DNA from: CALKJU01 sp046349355
GTDB taxonomy: Bacteria > Pseudomonadota > Alphaproteobacteria > Geminicoccales > Geminicoccaceae
DNA: 64,000 nucleotides
Assembly (NCBI GenBank): GCA_046349355.1
Contig: JAXMCM010000017.1
Coordinates: 275,204-339,203, forward strand
Direction of reading: 5' to 3'
The position numbers were made by a program, and so were the translations under genes. The notes under the pieces are model-generated. The model saw only the letters and a list, made by a program, of their open reading frames with translations, ran no database searches and was not told where the DNA came from. Of this stretch, positions 53,375-62,053 are shown piece after piece (positions within the stretch are counted from its first letter, which is position 1; each line of letters starts with the position of its first letter).

Positions 53375-54589
53375 ATGAGCCGGATCGTCGACGTCAGCCA
53401 TCACGACATCTTCCGTCATCCCGAGCACTGCGTGAACCAGATCGCCGCCCGGACCGTGGCGACGGGCGAGATCATCGCGGTCTTCAACGAGGAGCGGTTC
53501 CCCTATCACCATGACAGCGGACGCACGCTGCTGACCCGCTCGGCCGACGGCGGCCTCACCTGGTCGGCTCCCGAGGTGGTCCTCGACTGGAGCGACACCA
53601 CCGGCAACTGGGATTGCGGCTTCTGCGAGCTGGCCGACGGCACCTGGATCGTCAACCTGACCATCACCGGCTTCTTCAAGCGCGGCGTCAGGCCCGACGG
53701 CGTCTCCTGGTCGTCGCACCCGACCTCGGCGGAATGGGGCGACTGGACCTGGGCCTACAAGACCCAGGGCTGGCTCGGCACCTACGTCGTCCGCTCGACC
53801 GACCGCGGCAAGACCTGGAGCCAGCCGATCCCGGTCAACGTCCGGCCGCTCAAGCATGGCGGCTGCCGGCTCGGCTGCTGGCAGCTGCCGAGCGGCTCGC
53901 TGCTGATGGGCCTCTACGGCCGCATCCGCGGCTACGAGGAGGAAGGCGAGGGCGAGAGCACCCGATCGGCGCTGATGCGCTCGGACGACGGCGGCTTCAA
54001 CTGGGAGTACTTCTCGACCCTGGCCTACGACCCGGCCTCGATCATCGACTACGAGGAGCCCTCGCTGCTCCGCCTCGCCGACGGCCGGCTGGTCTCGTTC
54101 ATGCGCACCCACGTCAACCCGTCGAGCGACGCCCGCAACATGGTGTTCGTCGTCTCCGACGACGACGGCTTCACCTGGTCGCCGCCCAAGTGGACCAACA
54201 TCTGGGGCTATCCCCCGGAGACGATCGCGCTCCAGGACGGCCGCTACCTGCTGATCTACGGCTACCGCCGGCCGCCCTACGGCGTGCGCGGTGTCGTCTC
54301 GGCGGACGGCGTCACCTGGAACGCGAAGGACGAGTTCGTCATCCGCGAGGGCGGCGTGCCGGGGCGCAGCGAGATGGAGCGGCCGGGCTCGTCGCGGATG
54401 AGCCCGGCCTCCGGCAAGTACGGCGGCGGCCGGATCGACTGGCACAATCCGGGCGTCTACCAGCACATCGGCTACCCCAGCGTCGTGCAGCTGGGCGACG
54501 GCACCATCGTCATGCTGCATCACGAGTGGAGCGAGGACGAGCGGCCGCTGCAGTTCGTCCGCTGCACCCGCTTCCGCCTCGCCGACTGA
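53375..54589 (+). CDS. Sialidase-fold (BNR/Asp-box) protein, first of two
   Basis: 404 residues from the ATG at 53375, four bases after a run of eight G. Five Asp-box-like turns (S-x-D-x-G-x-T-W) are visible: R-S-A-D-G-G-L-T-W, R-S-T-D-R-G-K-T-W, R-S-D-D-G-G-F-N-W, V-S-D-D-D-G-F-T-W and a shortened S-A-D-G-V-T-W, marking a six-bladed beta-propeller. No signal peptide, so it is cytoplasmic and would act on imported material. The classic R-I-P sialidase motif is not evident. It is followed 11 bases later by a paralogue and lies divergent from the sugar importer operon. Substrate unknown. Confidence 0.8.
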   Translation: MSRIVDVSHHDIFRHPEHCVNQIAARTVATGEIIAVFNEERFPYHHDSGRTLLTRSADGGLTWSAPEVVLDWSDTTGNWDCGFCELADGTWIVNLTITGFFKRGVRPDGVSWSSHPTSAEWGDWTWAYKTQGWLGTYVVRSTDRGKTWSQPIPVNVRPLKHGGCRLGCWQLPSGSLLMGLYGRIRGYEEEGEGESTRSALMRSDDGGFNWEYFSTLAYDPASIIDYEEPSLLRLADGRLVSFMRTHVNPSSDARNMVFVVSDDDGFTWSPPKWTNIWGYPPETIALQDGRYLLIYGYRRPPYGVRGVVSADGVTWNAKDEFVIREGGVPGRSEMERPGSSRMSPASGKYGGGRIDWHNPGVYQHIGYPSVVQLGDGTIVMLHHEWSEDERPLQFVRCTRFRLAD

Positions 54590-54600
54590 CCGGTCCGGCC

Positions 54601-55713
54601 GTGGACGGGCCAGCCCACCGGATCGTCCACGGCGATCCCTTCGCCTATTGCGCCCACCCGCATCTGTGCCGGGTCGGCGGCGCGCTGCTGGTCGTGTTCA
54701 ACAAGGCGCCGCGGCGCGGCTTCGTGCTGCATCCGCCCGAGGAGCCGCTGTTCGCCAACTACCTGACCCGCTCCGACGACGAAGGCGAGAGCTGGTCGCC
54801 GCCGGTGCCGGTCCCCGGGTTCGGCTGGCAGGGCGTCGAATGCGCCGGGCTCACTGCCCTGGGCGGGCAGCGGGTCATGCTCAACCAGTGGCAGTTCGCC
54901 TGGCTGCCGCTTCCGGCGGCGCGGCGGCGGCCCGACCGCGAGCGCTGGACGATGCCGGACCGGCTCGCCGCCGGCCTAGCCGCGTCGCCCGAGCACGACT
55001 GGGCGGCGCCGGGCGCACCCGAGCAGCTGATGCCCTGGGCGCGGGGCGACGGCGCCAGCCGCATCCACCTGTCCGACGACGGCGGCGACAGCTGGACGAC
55101 GGTGGCGGAGCTCGACACGCGGCCCTTCGTCGGCGGCTACGGCATGCGCGGTGCCGTGGTGCTGGACGACGGCACCCTGGTCCTGCCGCTCTGCGACATC
55201 CCGCGCTACGAGCGGGTCTTCGTCGTCCGCTCGCGCGACGGCGGCATGACCTGGGAGCCGGCGATCGAGGCGGCCGCGGTGCCGGGCCGGCTGTTCGAGG
55301 AGCCGGCGCCGCTGCTGCTGCCGTCGGGCCGCATCCTGCTGCACCTGCGCGACAACGCCAGCGCCACCCTGTGGCAGACCTGGTCGGACGACGGCGGCAG
55401 CAGCTGGGCCGCGCCCGAGCCCACCGGCATCGACGGCTATCCGGCCCACCTGCTGGCGCTGCCCGACGGCCGGCTGCTGTGCACCTACGGCTTCCGCCGG
55501 CCGCCCTTCGCCATCCGCGCCGTGCTCTCCGCCGATGGCGGGCGCAGCTGGGACACGGCGCCGCCGCTGACGATCCGCGACGGCCTGCCGGGCAAGGATC
55601 TGGGCTATCCGGGCTCGGTGACGCTCGCCGACGGGACGATCCTGACGGTCTACTACGCGCGCCGCGACGACGGGACGACGGCGGTGCAGGCGACGCGGTG
55701 GAGGCTCGGCTAG
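54601..55713 (+). CDS. Sialidase-fold (BNR/Asp-box) protein, second of two
   Basis: 370 residues from a GTG at 54601. Asp-boxes: T-R-S-D-D-E-G-E-S-W, L-S-D-D-G-G-D-S-W, R-S-R-D-G-G-M-T-W, W-S-D-D-G-G-S-S-W and L-S-A-D-G-G-R-S-W. It is clearly related to its neighbour: both have Y-G-F/Y-R-R-P-P followed by V-L/V-S-A-D-G, and both end with G-Y-P-S/G-S-V, a D-G-T-I strand and T-R-W/F-R-L. F-E-E-P-A-P and P-H-L-C-R are candidate active-site loops. No signal peptide. It may act in series or as a heterodimer with the first protein on an imported oligosaccharide. Confidence 0.8.
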   Translation: MDGPAHRIVHGDPFAYCAHPHLCRVGGALLVVFNKAPRRGFVLHPPEEPLFANYLTRSDDEGESWSPPVPVPGFGWQGVECAGLTALGGQRVMLNQWQFAWLPLPAARRRPDRERWTMPDRLAAGLAASPEHDWAAPGAPEQLMPWARGDGASRIHLSDDGGDSWTTVAELDTRPFVGGYGMRGAVVLDDGTLVLPLCDIPRYERVFVVRSRDGGMTWEPAIEAAAVPGRLFEEPAPLLLPSGRILLHLRDNASATLWQTWSDDGGSSWAAPEPTGIDGYPAHLLALPDGRLLCTYGFRRPPFAIRAVLSADGGRSWDTAPPLTIRDGLPGKDLGYPGSVTLADGTILTVYYARRDDGTTAVQATRWRLG

Positions 55714-55731
55714 GCGGTCCGGACCGGGGGT

Positions 55732-56901
55732 CTAGACGACCGCCTGCTCGATCAGCGGACGGCCGTCGCGCAGGCGCTCGAGGCCCAGGGGCGACAGGTC
55801 GAGGGTGACGTAGCGGCCGTGGCGGACCAGCTCGGCGAGGCCGCGGCCGACGGCCGGGCTCTGCTGGATGCCGTGGCCGGAGAAGCCGTTGGCGAACAGG
55901 GCGTTGTCCAGGGCCCAGTGCGGCCCGACGAGGCCGTTCTGGTCGACCGTGTTGTACTCGTAGTAGCCGGCCCAGCTGCCGACCACCCTGAGCCGCTCCA
56001 GCGCCGGGATGCGCAGGGCCAGCGCCGGCCAGATCAGCTCCTCGAACAGCTCGTGGTCGACCTCGAGCGGCGCACCGTCGGGATCGCGCTCGGCCGGCGG
56101 CGAGATGCCGGTGATGTAGTAGCGGCCCTCCGGACGCATCCAGACGCCGCTGGTGTCGATGACCAGCGGGCAGCCGGGCAGGGGCTCCGGACCATCGATG
56201 ACGAACACCGAGCGGGCGCGCGGCCGCACCGGCAGGTCGACGCCGAGCATGGCGGCAACGTCGCCGGCCCAGGGTCCGGCCGTGTTGACGACGACATCGC
56301 AGGGCAGGCGGGTGCCGTCGGCCAGGCGGATCGCCTCGACATGGCCGTCGCGGACCTCGGCCCCGGCGGCCTCGCCGGCCACGTAGCGCACGCCCTGGGC
56401 GATGGCCTTGCGGCGGAAGGCGCGCAGCAGGCCGTAGCCGTCGAACCAGCCCTCGCCGGACACCCCGCGCGAGGCCCCGGCGACGCCTTCGGCCGACATC
56501 CACGGGTAGCGGGCGGTCAGCGCCGCCGGCGTCAGCAGCTCGACGTCGGCGGCATGGGCGCGCTGGATGCGGTGGTTGGCCTCGAGCACGGGCATGCCGG
56601 CCGGCGGAGCGAGGAAGAGGTAGCCCTCCTCGTGCAGGCCGACCGCCGCCGCCTCGCCGTCGACGGCCAGTGTCGCGTCGGCGTCCTTGAGGAAGCCGAA
56701 GCCGAAGCGGCCGATGGCGATGTTGACCGGCGTGCTGAACTGCTGGCGGACCGAGCTCGCCGACAGCGCCGAGGAGGCGCGGGCGTAGGTCGGGTCGCGC
56801 TCGACGACGGTGATCTCGCCGTCGAACGGCTCGCGGCTGAGCCAGTACGCGGCGGAGCTGCCCATGGTCCCGCCGCCGACGATGACCACCCGGCGGCTCA
56901 T
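55732..56901 (-). CDS. FAD-dependent oxidoreductase (DAO family)
   Basis: 389 residues. The dinucleotide fold starts V-V-I-V-G-G-G-T-M-G-S-S-A-A-Y-W-L and continues to V-V-E-R-D (ribose-binding acid). R-Q-Q-F-S-T-P-V-N and N-T-A-G-P-W-A-G-D are DAO/sarcosine-oxidase-like blocks, and G-F-S-G-H-G-I-Q-Q-S-P-A-V-G-R is the C-terminal FAD site. It oxidises an amine or amino acid, substrate unknown. Its start overlaps the stop of rimO (ATGA), so it is cotranscribed with rimO rather than with the convergent sialidase-like genes. Confidence 0.9.
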   Translation of the reverse strand: MSRRVVIVGGGTMGSSAAYWLSREPFDGEITVVERDPTYARASSALSASSVRQQFSTPVNIAIGRFGFGFLKDADATLAVDGEAAAVGLHEEGYLFLAPPAGMPVLEANHRIQRAHAADVELLTPAALTARYPWMSAEGVAGASRGVSGEGWFDGYGLLRAFRRKAIAQGVRYVAGEAAGAEVRDGHVEAIRLADGTRLPCDVVVNTAGPWAGDVAAMLGVDLPVRPRARSVFVIDGPEPLPGCPLVIDTSGVWMRPEGRYYITGISPPAERDPDGAPLEVDHELFEELIWPALALRIPALERLRVVGSWAGYYEYNTVDQNGLVGPHWALDNALFANGFSGHGIQQSPAVGRGLAELVRHGRYVTLDLSPLGLERLRDGRPLIEQAVV

Positions 56902-58241
56902 CGGATCACGCGGGCCTGCAGGTCGTAGTCGTCGGCGCCGGTGACGACGGCGCGCAGGATGTCGCCCGGCGCCACGCCATCGGCACCCTCCAGGGCGACG
57001 CGGCCATCGACCTCCGGTGCGTCGCCCTCGGAGCGTCCCCAGACCTCGTCGCCGGCCTCGTCGACGATGACGCGGATCTCGCGGCCGACCCTGGCCTGCA
57101 GCCGGGCCGCCGAGATCGCCTGCTGGCGGGCCATGAAGCGCTGCCAGCGCTCCTCCTTGACCTCCTCGGGGACGGCGCCGGGCAGGTCGTTGGCGGGCGC
57201 CCCGTCGACCGGCTCGTAGCGGAAGCAGCCGGCGCGATCGATCTGCGCTTCGTCGAGCCAGGCCAGCAGGTCCGCGAAGTCGCCCTCGGTCTCGCCGGGG
57301 AAGCCGACGATGAAGGTCGAGCGGAGCGTGAGGTCGGGGCAGATCGTCCGCCAGCTGCGGATGCGCTCCAGCACCTTCTCCTGGTTGGCCGGGCGGCGCA
57401 TCGCCTTCAGCACCGGCGGACTGGCGTGCTGGAACGGGATGTCGAGATAGGGCAGCACCTTCCGCTCGGCCATCAGCGGCAGGACGTCGTCGACGTGCGG
57501 GTAGGGGTAGACGTAGTGCAGCCGCACCCAGGCGCCGAGCCCGCCCAGCGCCTCGCAGAGGTCGAGGAAGCGGGCCTTCACCTCGCGCCCGCGCCAGGTC
57601 GAGGCGGCGTAGCGGACGTCGACGCCGTAGGCGCTGGTGTCCTGCGAGATCACCAGCAGCTCCTTCGTCCCGGCGGCGACCAGCGCCTCGGCCTCGGCCA
57701 GCACGTCGGCGGCCGGCCGCGAGACCAGGTCGCCGCGCAGCTTCGGGATGATGCAGAAGGAGCAGCGGTTGTTGCAGCCCTCGGAGATCTTCAGGTAGGC
57801 GTAATGCCTGGGCGTCAGCCGCAGGCCCTGCGGCGGGACGAGGTCGAGATAGGGCGCGTGCGGCGGCGGGACGGCGGCATGGACCGCTTCCAGCACCGCG
57901 TCGTACTGCTGCGGGCCGGTGACCGCCAGGACCTTGGGGTGGACGGCACGGATCGCCGCCGGGTCGCCGCCGAGGCAGCCGGTCACCACCACCTTGCCGT
58001 TCTCGGCGATGGCCTCGCCGATCGCCTCCAGCGACTCCTGCCGGGCGCTGACCAGGAAGCCGCAGGTGTTGACGACCACGACGTCGGCCGACTCGTAGCT
58101 CGGGGCGATGTCGTAGCCCTCGGTCCTGAGGCGGGTGACGATGCGCTCGGAATCGACCAGCGCCTTGGCGCAGCCGAGGCTGACGAAGCCGACGCGCGGG
58201 CGGGCGGTGCGGCGGGAGCGGGAGCGGGACGGTGTCGGCAT
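56898..58241 (-). CDS. rimO: Ribosomal protein S12 methylthiotransferase RimO
   Basis: 447 residues. N-terminal MTTase domain cysteines Cys24 (S-L-G-C-A-K), Cys60 (N-T-C-G-F) and Cys89 (V-T-G-C-L) bind the auxiliary cluster; the radical SAM motif C-N-N-R-C-S-F-C (156-163) follows, and a TRAM domain ends the protein. V-D-S-E and the P-R-H-Y-A-Y-L-K-I-S-E-G-C-N segment favour RimO over MiaB. It adds a methylthio group to Asp89 of ribosomal protein S12. It is the first gene of a pair with the FAD oxidoreductase. Confidence 0.95.
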   Translation of the reverse strand: MPTPSRSRSRRTARPRVGFVSLGCAKALVDSERIVTRLRTEGYDIAPSYESADVVVVNTCGFLVSARQESLEAIGEAIAENGKVVVTGCLGGDPAAIRAVHPKVLAVTGPQQYDAVLEAVHAAVPPPHAPYLDLVPPQGLRLTPRHYAYLKISEGCNNRCSFCIIPKLRGDLVSRPAADVLAEAEALVAAGTKELLVISQDTSAYGVDVRYAASTWRGREVKARFLDLCEALGGLGAWVRLHYVYPYPHVDDVLPLMAERKVLPYLDIPFQHASPPVLKAMRRPANQEKVLERIRSWRTICPDLTLRSTFIVGFPGETEGDFADLLAWLDEAQIDRAGCFRYEPVDGAPANDLPGAVPEEVKEERWQRFMARQQAISAARLQARVGREIRVIVDEAGDEVWGRSEGDAPEVDGRVALEGADGVAPGDILRAVVTGADDYDLQARVIR

Positions 58242-58345
58242 GGCGGCGCTCCTATAGCGGGGGTGCCGGCGGCTTCACAGGCCTGCCGTTGACGCCACCG
58301 CCCGCAGCGACTAGCGCCGGACGGCTCGCAAGGCAGGAGGAGCGC

Positions 58346-58945
58346 ATGAAGGTCGTGCTGTTCGGCGCGTCGGGGACCATCGGCAAGGCCATCGTCGCCG
58401 AGCTCGGGTCGCGCCACGAGATCGTCGCGGTCGGCAGCAGGTCGGGCGACGTGCAGGTCGACGTCACCGATGCCGCCTCGATCCGCCGCGGCTTCGAGAC
58501 GATCGGCCGCTGCGACGCCGTCGTCTCGGCCGTGGGCAAGGTCAAGTTCGCCCCGCTCGAGGCCCTCGACGAGGCCGGCTACGCCGTCGGCCTCAGGGAC
58601 AAGCTGATGGGGCAGGTCAACCTCGTGCTGATCGGCCGCGAGTTCGTCAGCGACGGCGGCTCGTTCACGCTGACCAGCGGCGTGCTCAGCCACGACCCGG
58701 TGCGCGCCGGCAGCTCGGCCTCGATGGTCAACGCGGCGCTCGACGGTTTCGTCCGGGCGGCGGCGATCGAGCTGCCGCGCGGCTTGCGGATCAACGCCGT
58801 CAGCCCGGGCGTGCTGGTCGAATCGATGGGCGCCTACGCCCCGTTCTTCCGCGGCCACGAGCCGGTGCCGGCGGCGCGGGTAGCCCTGGCCTACAGCAAG
58901 AGCGTCGAGGGGGCGCTGAGCGGGCGGGTGTTCGAGGTGCTGTGA
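58346..58945 (+). CDS. Short-chain dehydrogenase-like protein without the catalytic Tyr-Lys pair
   Basis: 199 residues from the ATG at 58346, preceded by AGGAGG-like GGCAGGAGG. The NAD(P)-binding start is V-V-L-F-G-A-S-G-T-I-G-K-A, and S-A-V-G-K-V and L-T-S-G-V-L-S follow. Where a Y-x-x-x-K is expected the sequence is S-S-A-S-M-V-N-A-A-L, so the usual catalytic residues are absent. This fits the Lin1944-like SDR subgroup, known to lack them and of unknown function. Its stop overlaps the start of the L,D-transpeptidase gene by one base. Confidence 0.88.
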   Translation: MKVVLFGASGTIGKAIVAELGSRHEIVAVGSRSGDVQVDVTDAASIRRGFETIGRCDAVVSAVGKVKFAPLEALDEAGYAVGLRDKLMGQVNLVLIGREFVSDGGSFTLTSGVLSHDPVRAGSSASMVNAALDGFVRAAAIELPRGLRINAVSPGVLVESMGAYAPFFRGHEPVPAARVALAYSKSVEGALSGRVFEVL

Positions 58946-60561
58946 TGCGCCGGCTGCTGGCCCTGGTCCTGGCGGCGCTGCTGCTCGCCGCGGCGGCGCG
59001 GGCCGAGGAGGCGCTGCCGAGCATCGCCAACGCCATCGAGGCCGGGCTGGCCCAGGTCACCGAGCAGGCGACGCGGCCGGGCGGCCGGGTCGGGCGCGAG
59101 CTGGACTCGGTGCGCAGCTTCTACGAGGCGCGCGGCTTCGCCCCGGCCTGGACGGATGCCGCCGGCCTGACCGCGCGCGGCCGGCTGGTGCTGGCGACGC
59201 TGCAGGCGGCCGCCGGCGAGGGGCTGCGGCCGCAGGACTACTTCGTCGACACGCTGGAGGGCTACGACGGCGCCACCACCGTCGGCGAGCTGGCGGCGCT
59301 CGACATCGGGCTGTCGATCGCGCTGCTCAACTACGCGGTCGACGTCCAGGTCGGGCGGGTCGAGGATCCGGGTGCGGACCCGCATACCCGGATCGAGCGG
59401 CGCACCGTCGACCGCCAGGCGGTGCTGACCGAGGCGGCGCTGGCGCCGGACCTGCAGCGCTGGCTGGCGTCCCTGCCGCCGCAGACCGACCGCTACGCCC
59501 GGCTGCGCAGCCACCTGGCCGAGCTGCGCGCGGTCGCGGCGCGCGGCGGCTGGACGCCGGTGCCGGACGCGGTGGTGCTGAAACCCGGCATGGACGACCC
59601 GGCGGTGGCGGCGCTGCGGGTGCGGCTGGTCGAGTCGGGCGACCTGCCGTTCGGTGCTGCCGGCGGGACGCTCTACGACCCGGTGCTGGAAGCGGGCGTC
59701 CGGCGCTTCCAGGCGCGGCACGGGCTCGACGCCGACGGGGTCGTCGGCAAGGGCACCCTGCGGGCGCTCAACACGCCGGTCGAGCGGCGGATCGACCAGC
59801 TCGTCGTCAACATGGAGCGGCGCCGCTACCTGCCGACCGACCTCGGCGCGCGGCACGTGTTCGTCAACATCGCCGACTTCGAGGTCAAGCTGGTCGAGAC
59901 CGCGGCCGACGGGACGGAGCGGACGGTGCTGACCTCGCCGGTCGTGGTCGGCACGCCCTACACCCAGACGCCGGTGTTCGCCGACAGCATCAGCTACGTC
60001 GTGGTCAACCCCTACTGGCACGTGCCGCGCGGCATCGCGACGAAGGAGCTGCTGCCGCAGATCCGCAAGCATCCGGACTACCTGCGCCGCAACCACTACA
60101 CGCTGCTGGCCGCCGACGGCCGGGTGGTCGACCCGCGCTCGGTCGACTGGGCGAAGGTGACGCCGGGGCGGTTCCCCTACAGCGTCCGCCAGGAGCCCGG
60201 CGACGACAATGCGCTGGGCCGGCTCAAGATCATGTTTCCGAACGAGTTCAACGTCTACCTGCACGACACCCCGAGCAAGGGGCTGTTCGCGCGGGCCGAG
60301 CGGGCGTTCAGCCATGGCTGCATCCGCGTCGGCCGCCCGTTCGAGCTGGCGGCGGCGCTGCTGGCGCCGCAGGGCATCGACCTGCCGGCGCTCGAGGCCC
60401 GCACCGCCGGCCCCGGCAACCAGACCATCACCCTGAAGCAGCCGGTGCCGATCTACGTGACCTACCTGACGGCCTTCGTGAACAAGGACGGGACCGTCAA
60501 CTTCCGCGACGACATCTACGGCCGCGACGCGCCGCTGCTGGCCAGCCTCGAGGGCGGCTGA
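58945..60561 (+). CDS. YcbB/LdtD-type L,D-transpeptidase
   Basis: 538 residues with a signal peptide (R-R-L-L-A-L-V-L-A-A-L-L-L-A-A-A-A-R-A). An N-terminal scaffold domain (about 30-195), a peptidoglycan-binding domain near 215-270 (V-R-R-F-Q-A-R-H-G-L-D-A-D-G-V-V-G-K-G-T-L), and a YkuD domain with the lid region and catalytic S-H-G-C-I-R-V (Cys459). This matches LdtD, which makes 3-3 crosslinks in peptidoglycan. It overlaps the SDR-like gene by one base, an unusual pairing. The stop is directly adjacent to the convergent lipoprotein stop. Confidence 0.93.
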   Translation: MRRLLALVLAALLLAAAARAEEALPSIANAIEAGLAQVTEQATRPGGRVGRELDSVRSFYEARGFAPAWTDAAGLTARGRLVLATLQAAAGEGLRPQDYFVDTLEGYDGATTVGELAALDIGLSIALLNYAVDVQVGRVEDPGADPHTRIERRTVDRQAVLTEAALAPDLQRWLASLPPQTDRYARLRSHLAELRAVAARGGWTPVPDAVVLKPGMDDPAVAALRVRLVESGDLPFGAAGGTLYDPVLEAGVRRFQARHGLDADGVVGKGTLRALNTPVERRIDQLVVNMERRRYLPTDLGARHVFVNIADFEVKLVETAADGTERTVLTSPVVVGTPYTQTPVFADSISYVVVNPYWHVPRGIATKELLPQIRKHPDYLRRNHYTLLAADGRVVDPRSVDWAKVTPGRFPYSVRQEPGDDNALGRLKIMFPNEFNVYLHDTPSKGLFARAERAFSHGCIRVGRPFELAAALLAPQGIDLPALEARTAGPGNQTITLKQPVPIYVTYLTAFVNKDGTVNFRDDIYGRDAPLLASLEGG

Positions 60562-61095
60562 TCAGCCGCGCAGCGCGGCCAGCACGATGTCCTCGAGCGC
60601 CCCGGTCGAGCGGCAGGGGGCGGTCTCGGTGGCGAAGGTGAAGCCGTTGATGTACTGGCCGAGGAACGAGGCGCGGACGGTGACCCGCACCTCCTTGCCC
60701 TGCGGCGAGGCCAGCACGCTGACCCGCGATTCGAAGCCCGACGCGTCCGAGGAGCGGCTGCGGAAGGCCTCGGCCATGGGATCGCGGAAGGCGAGCCGGG
60801 CGCAGCTCGCCCAGGCGGCGTCCGAGCCGGTGCGGTTGACGGCGTCGAGCAGGCCGGTGTTGGGATCGGCCCGGGTGATGGTGAAGCCGCGCTGGCGCAG
60901 GGCGTTGCCGATGCGCTCGATGGCCTGCTGCTTGTCGAGCGGGGCGGTGCCCTCGACGCCGCTGGCGAAGCGGACGCTCGGCCGGTCGCCGCGCGCCGCG
61001 GTGGCGGTGGTGTCGCCGCGCGGCGCCTCGGGCAGCTCGCAGGCGGCGAGCAGCAGGGCCGGCAGCAGGCCGAGGAGCGGGGCGGCTTGGCGCAT
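60562..61095 (-). CDS. Lipoprotein of unknown function
   Basis: 177 residues from the ATG at 61095. A basic start, hydrophobic core and lipobox L-L-A-A-C give the lipidated cysteine at 19. The mature part has a globular domain (D-K-Q-Q-A-I-E-R-I-G-N-A-L-R-Q-R-G-F-T-I-T with later V-R-V-T-V-R-A-S-F) and two further cysteines, possibly disulfide-linked. I recognise no family. It is convergent with the LdtD-type gene, with no bases between the stops. Confidence 0.75.
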   Translation of the reverse strand: MRQAAPLLGLLPALLLAACELPEAPRGDTTATAARGDRPSVRFASGVEGTAPLDKQQAIERIGNALRQRGFTITRADPNTGLLDAVNRTGSDAAWASCARLAFRDPMAEAFRSRSSDASGFESRVSVLASPQGKEVRVTVRASFLGQYINGFTFATETAPCRSTGALEDIVLAALRG

Positions 61096-61246
61096 GGGTC
61101 GGGCTCGGTTCCGCGCAAGAAGGGGGCAGGTCGGGCGCGACCCTAGACGCAGGCGCCGCGGCGGGCGAGGGGGCACGTAGCACGGCCTTGCCGGCCGCGC
61201 GGCGGGCCCGTATCAGCAATCCATTCAACGACAGGAGGCACCCCCC

Positions 61247-61588
61247 ATGCTTCGCCCCGCCGCCATCGCCGTCACGCTCACCGCCATCCTCGGCTCCGGC
61301 CTCGCCGCCTGCGCCTCCAAGCAGGTCGACAAGGTCGAGGCGCAGACCGAGCAGCCGATCAACTGCGCCACCGCCGAAGGCGACATCCGCGTGCTGACCA
61401 GCGAGAAGGCCAGCAACGCCCAGCAGGCGGCCGACGGCGTCACCGCCGTGGTCCCGGCCGGTGCCGTGGTCGGCATCATCACCGGCCAGGAGGGGGCGAA
61501 GTTCAAGATCGCCTCCGGCGAGTACAACGCGATGATCGACAAGCGGATCGCCGCCATCCGGACGCAGTGCAACCTGCCGGCCAGCTGA
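61247..61588 (+). CDS. Small lipoprotein of unknown function
   Basis: 113 residues; GACAGGAGG precedes the ATG. Lipobox G-L-A-A-C (lipidated cysteine about residue 22). The mature part has a short helix, a hydrophobic segment V-P-A-G-A-V-V-G-I-I-T-G-Q-E-G that may be membrane-associated, and two more cysteines (I-N-C-A-T and T-Q-C-N-L). No family recognised. Its stop overlaps the start of the TerB-like gene by one base. Confidence 0.78.
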   Translation: MLRPAAIAVTLTAILGSGLAACASKQVDKVEAQTEQPINCATAEGDIRVLTSEKASNAQQAADGVTAVVPAGAVVGIITGQEGAKFKIASGEYNAMIDKRIAAIRTQCNLPAS

Positions 61589-62046
61589 TGCGCGGCCTGC
61601 TCGGCCGGCTGCTGCAGGGCGGCGACCAGCCGCGGCCGCCGGGCAAGGACCTGGCGGCGGCGGCCCTGCTGGTCGAGGCGGCGCGCGCCGACGGCCGCTT
61701 CGGCCCGGAGGAGCGCAAGGTCATCGAGCACCTCCTGCGCGACCGGCTGGGCGTCGACGCCGGCCACGCCGCGACGCTGCTGGCCGAGGCCGAGCAGGCG
61801 GCACAGGCGGCGTCCGACTGGCAGGGCTTCACCCGCGTGCTGATCGACGCCCACGACGAGCCGGCGCGGGTCGAGCTGATCGAGATGCTGTGGGAGGTCG
61901 TCGAGGCCGACGGCCAGGTCGACATGCTGGAGGCGGCGCTGATGCGCCGCCTGCCGGCGCTGCTCTACGTGCCGGACCGGGTCAGCTTCCAGGCCCGCCA
62001 GCGCGCCCGGCTGCGGCTGGGGCTGCCGGAGAGCCCGGCGTTCTGA
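61588..62046 (+). CDS. TerB-like (tellurite resistance protein B domain) protein
   Basis: 152 residues. A-A-A-A-L-L-V-E-A-A-R-A-D-G-R-F-G-P-E-E-R and a second E-A-D-G-Q-V-D-M-L-E motif form the paired acidic helix motifs of TerB domains, which bind metal ions. A-L-L-V-E-A-A-R-A-D-G and E-M-L-W-E-V-V-E-A-D-G are repeats of one another, giving the seven-helix fold. No other ter genes are here, so it is the solitary DjlA/TerB-like type found near envelope genes. Coupled to the small lipoprotein gene. Confidence 0.85.
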   Translation: MRGLLGRLLQGGDQPRPPGKDLAAAALLVEAARADGRFGPEERKVIEHLLRDRLGVDAGHAATLLAEAEQAAQAASDWQGFTRVLIDAHDEPARVELIEMLWEVVEADGQVDMLEAALMRRLPALLYVPDRVSFQARQRARLRLGLPESPAF

Positions 62047-62053
62047 GCCGCCG

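Noticed and set aside
55715..55726. A 12-base palindrome CGGTCCGGACCG between the convergent sialidase-like and FAD oxidoreductase genes.
   Set aside because: Perfect but without a loop, so it cannot form a terminator hairpin of useful size; short GC palindromes are common in this DNA.
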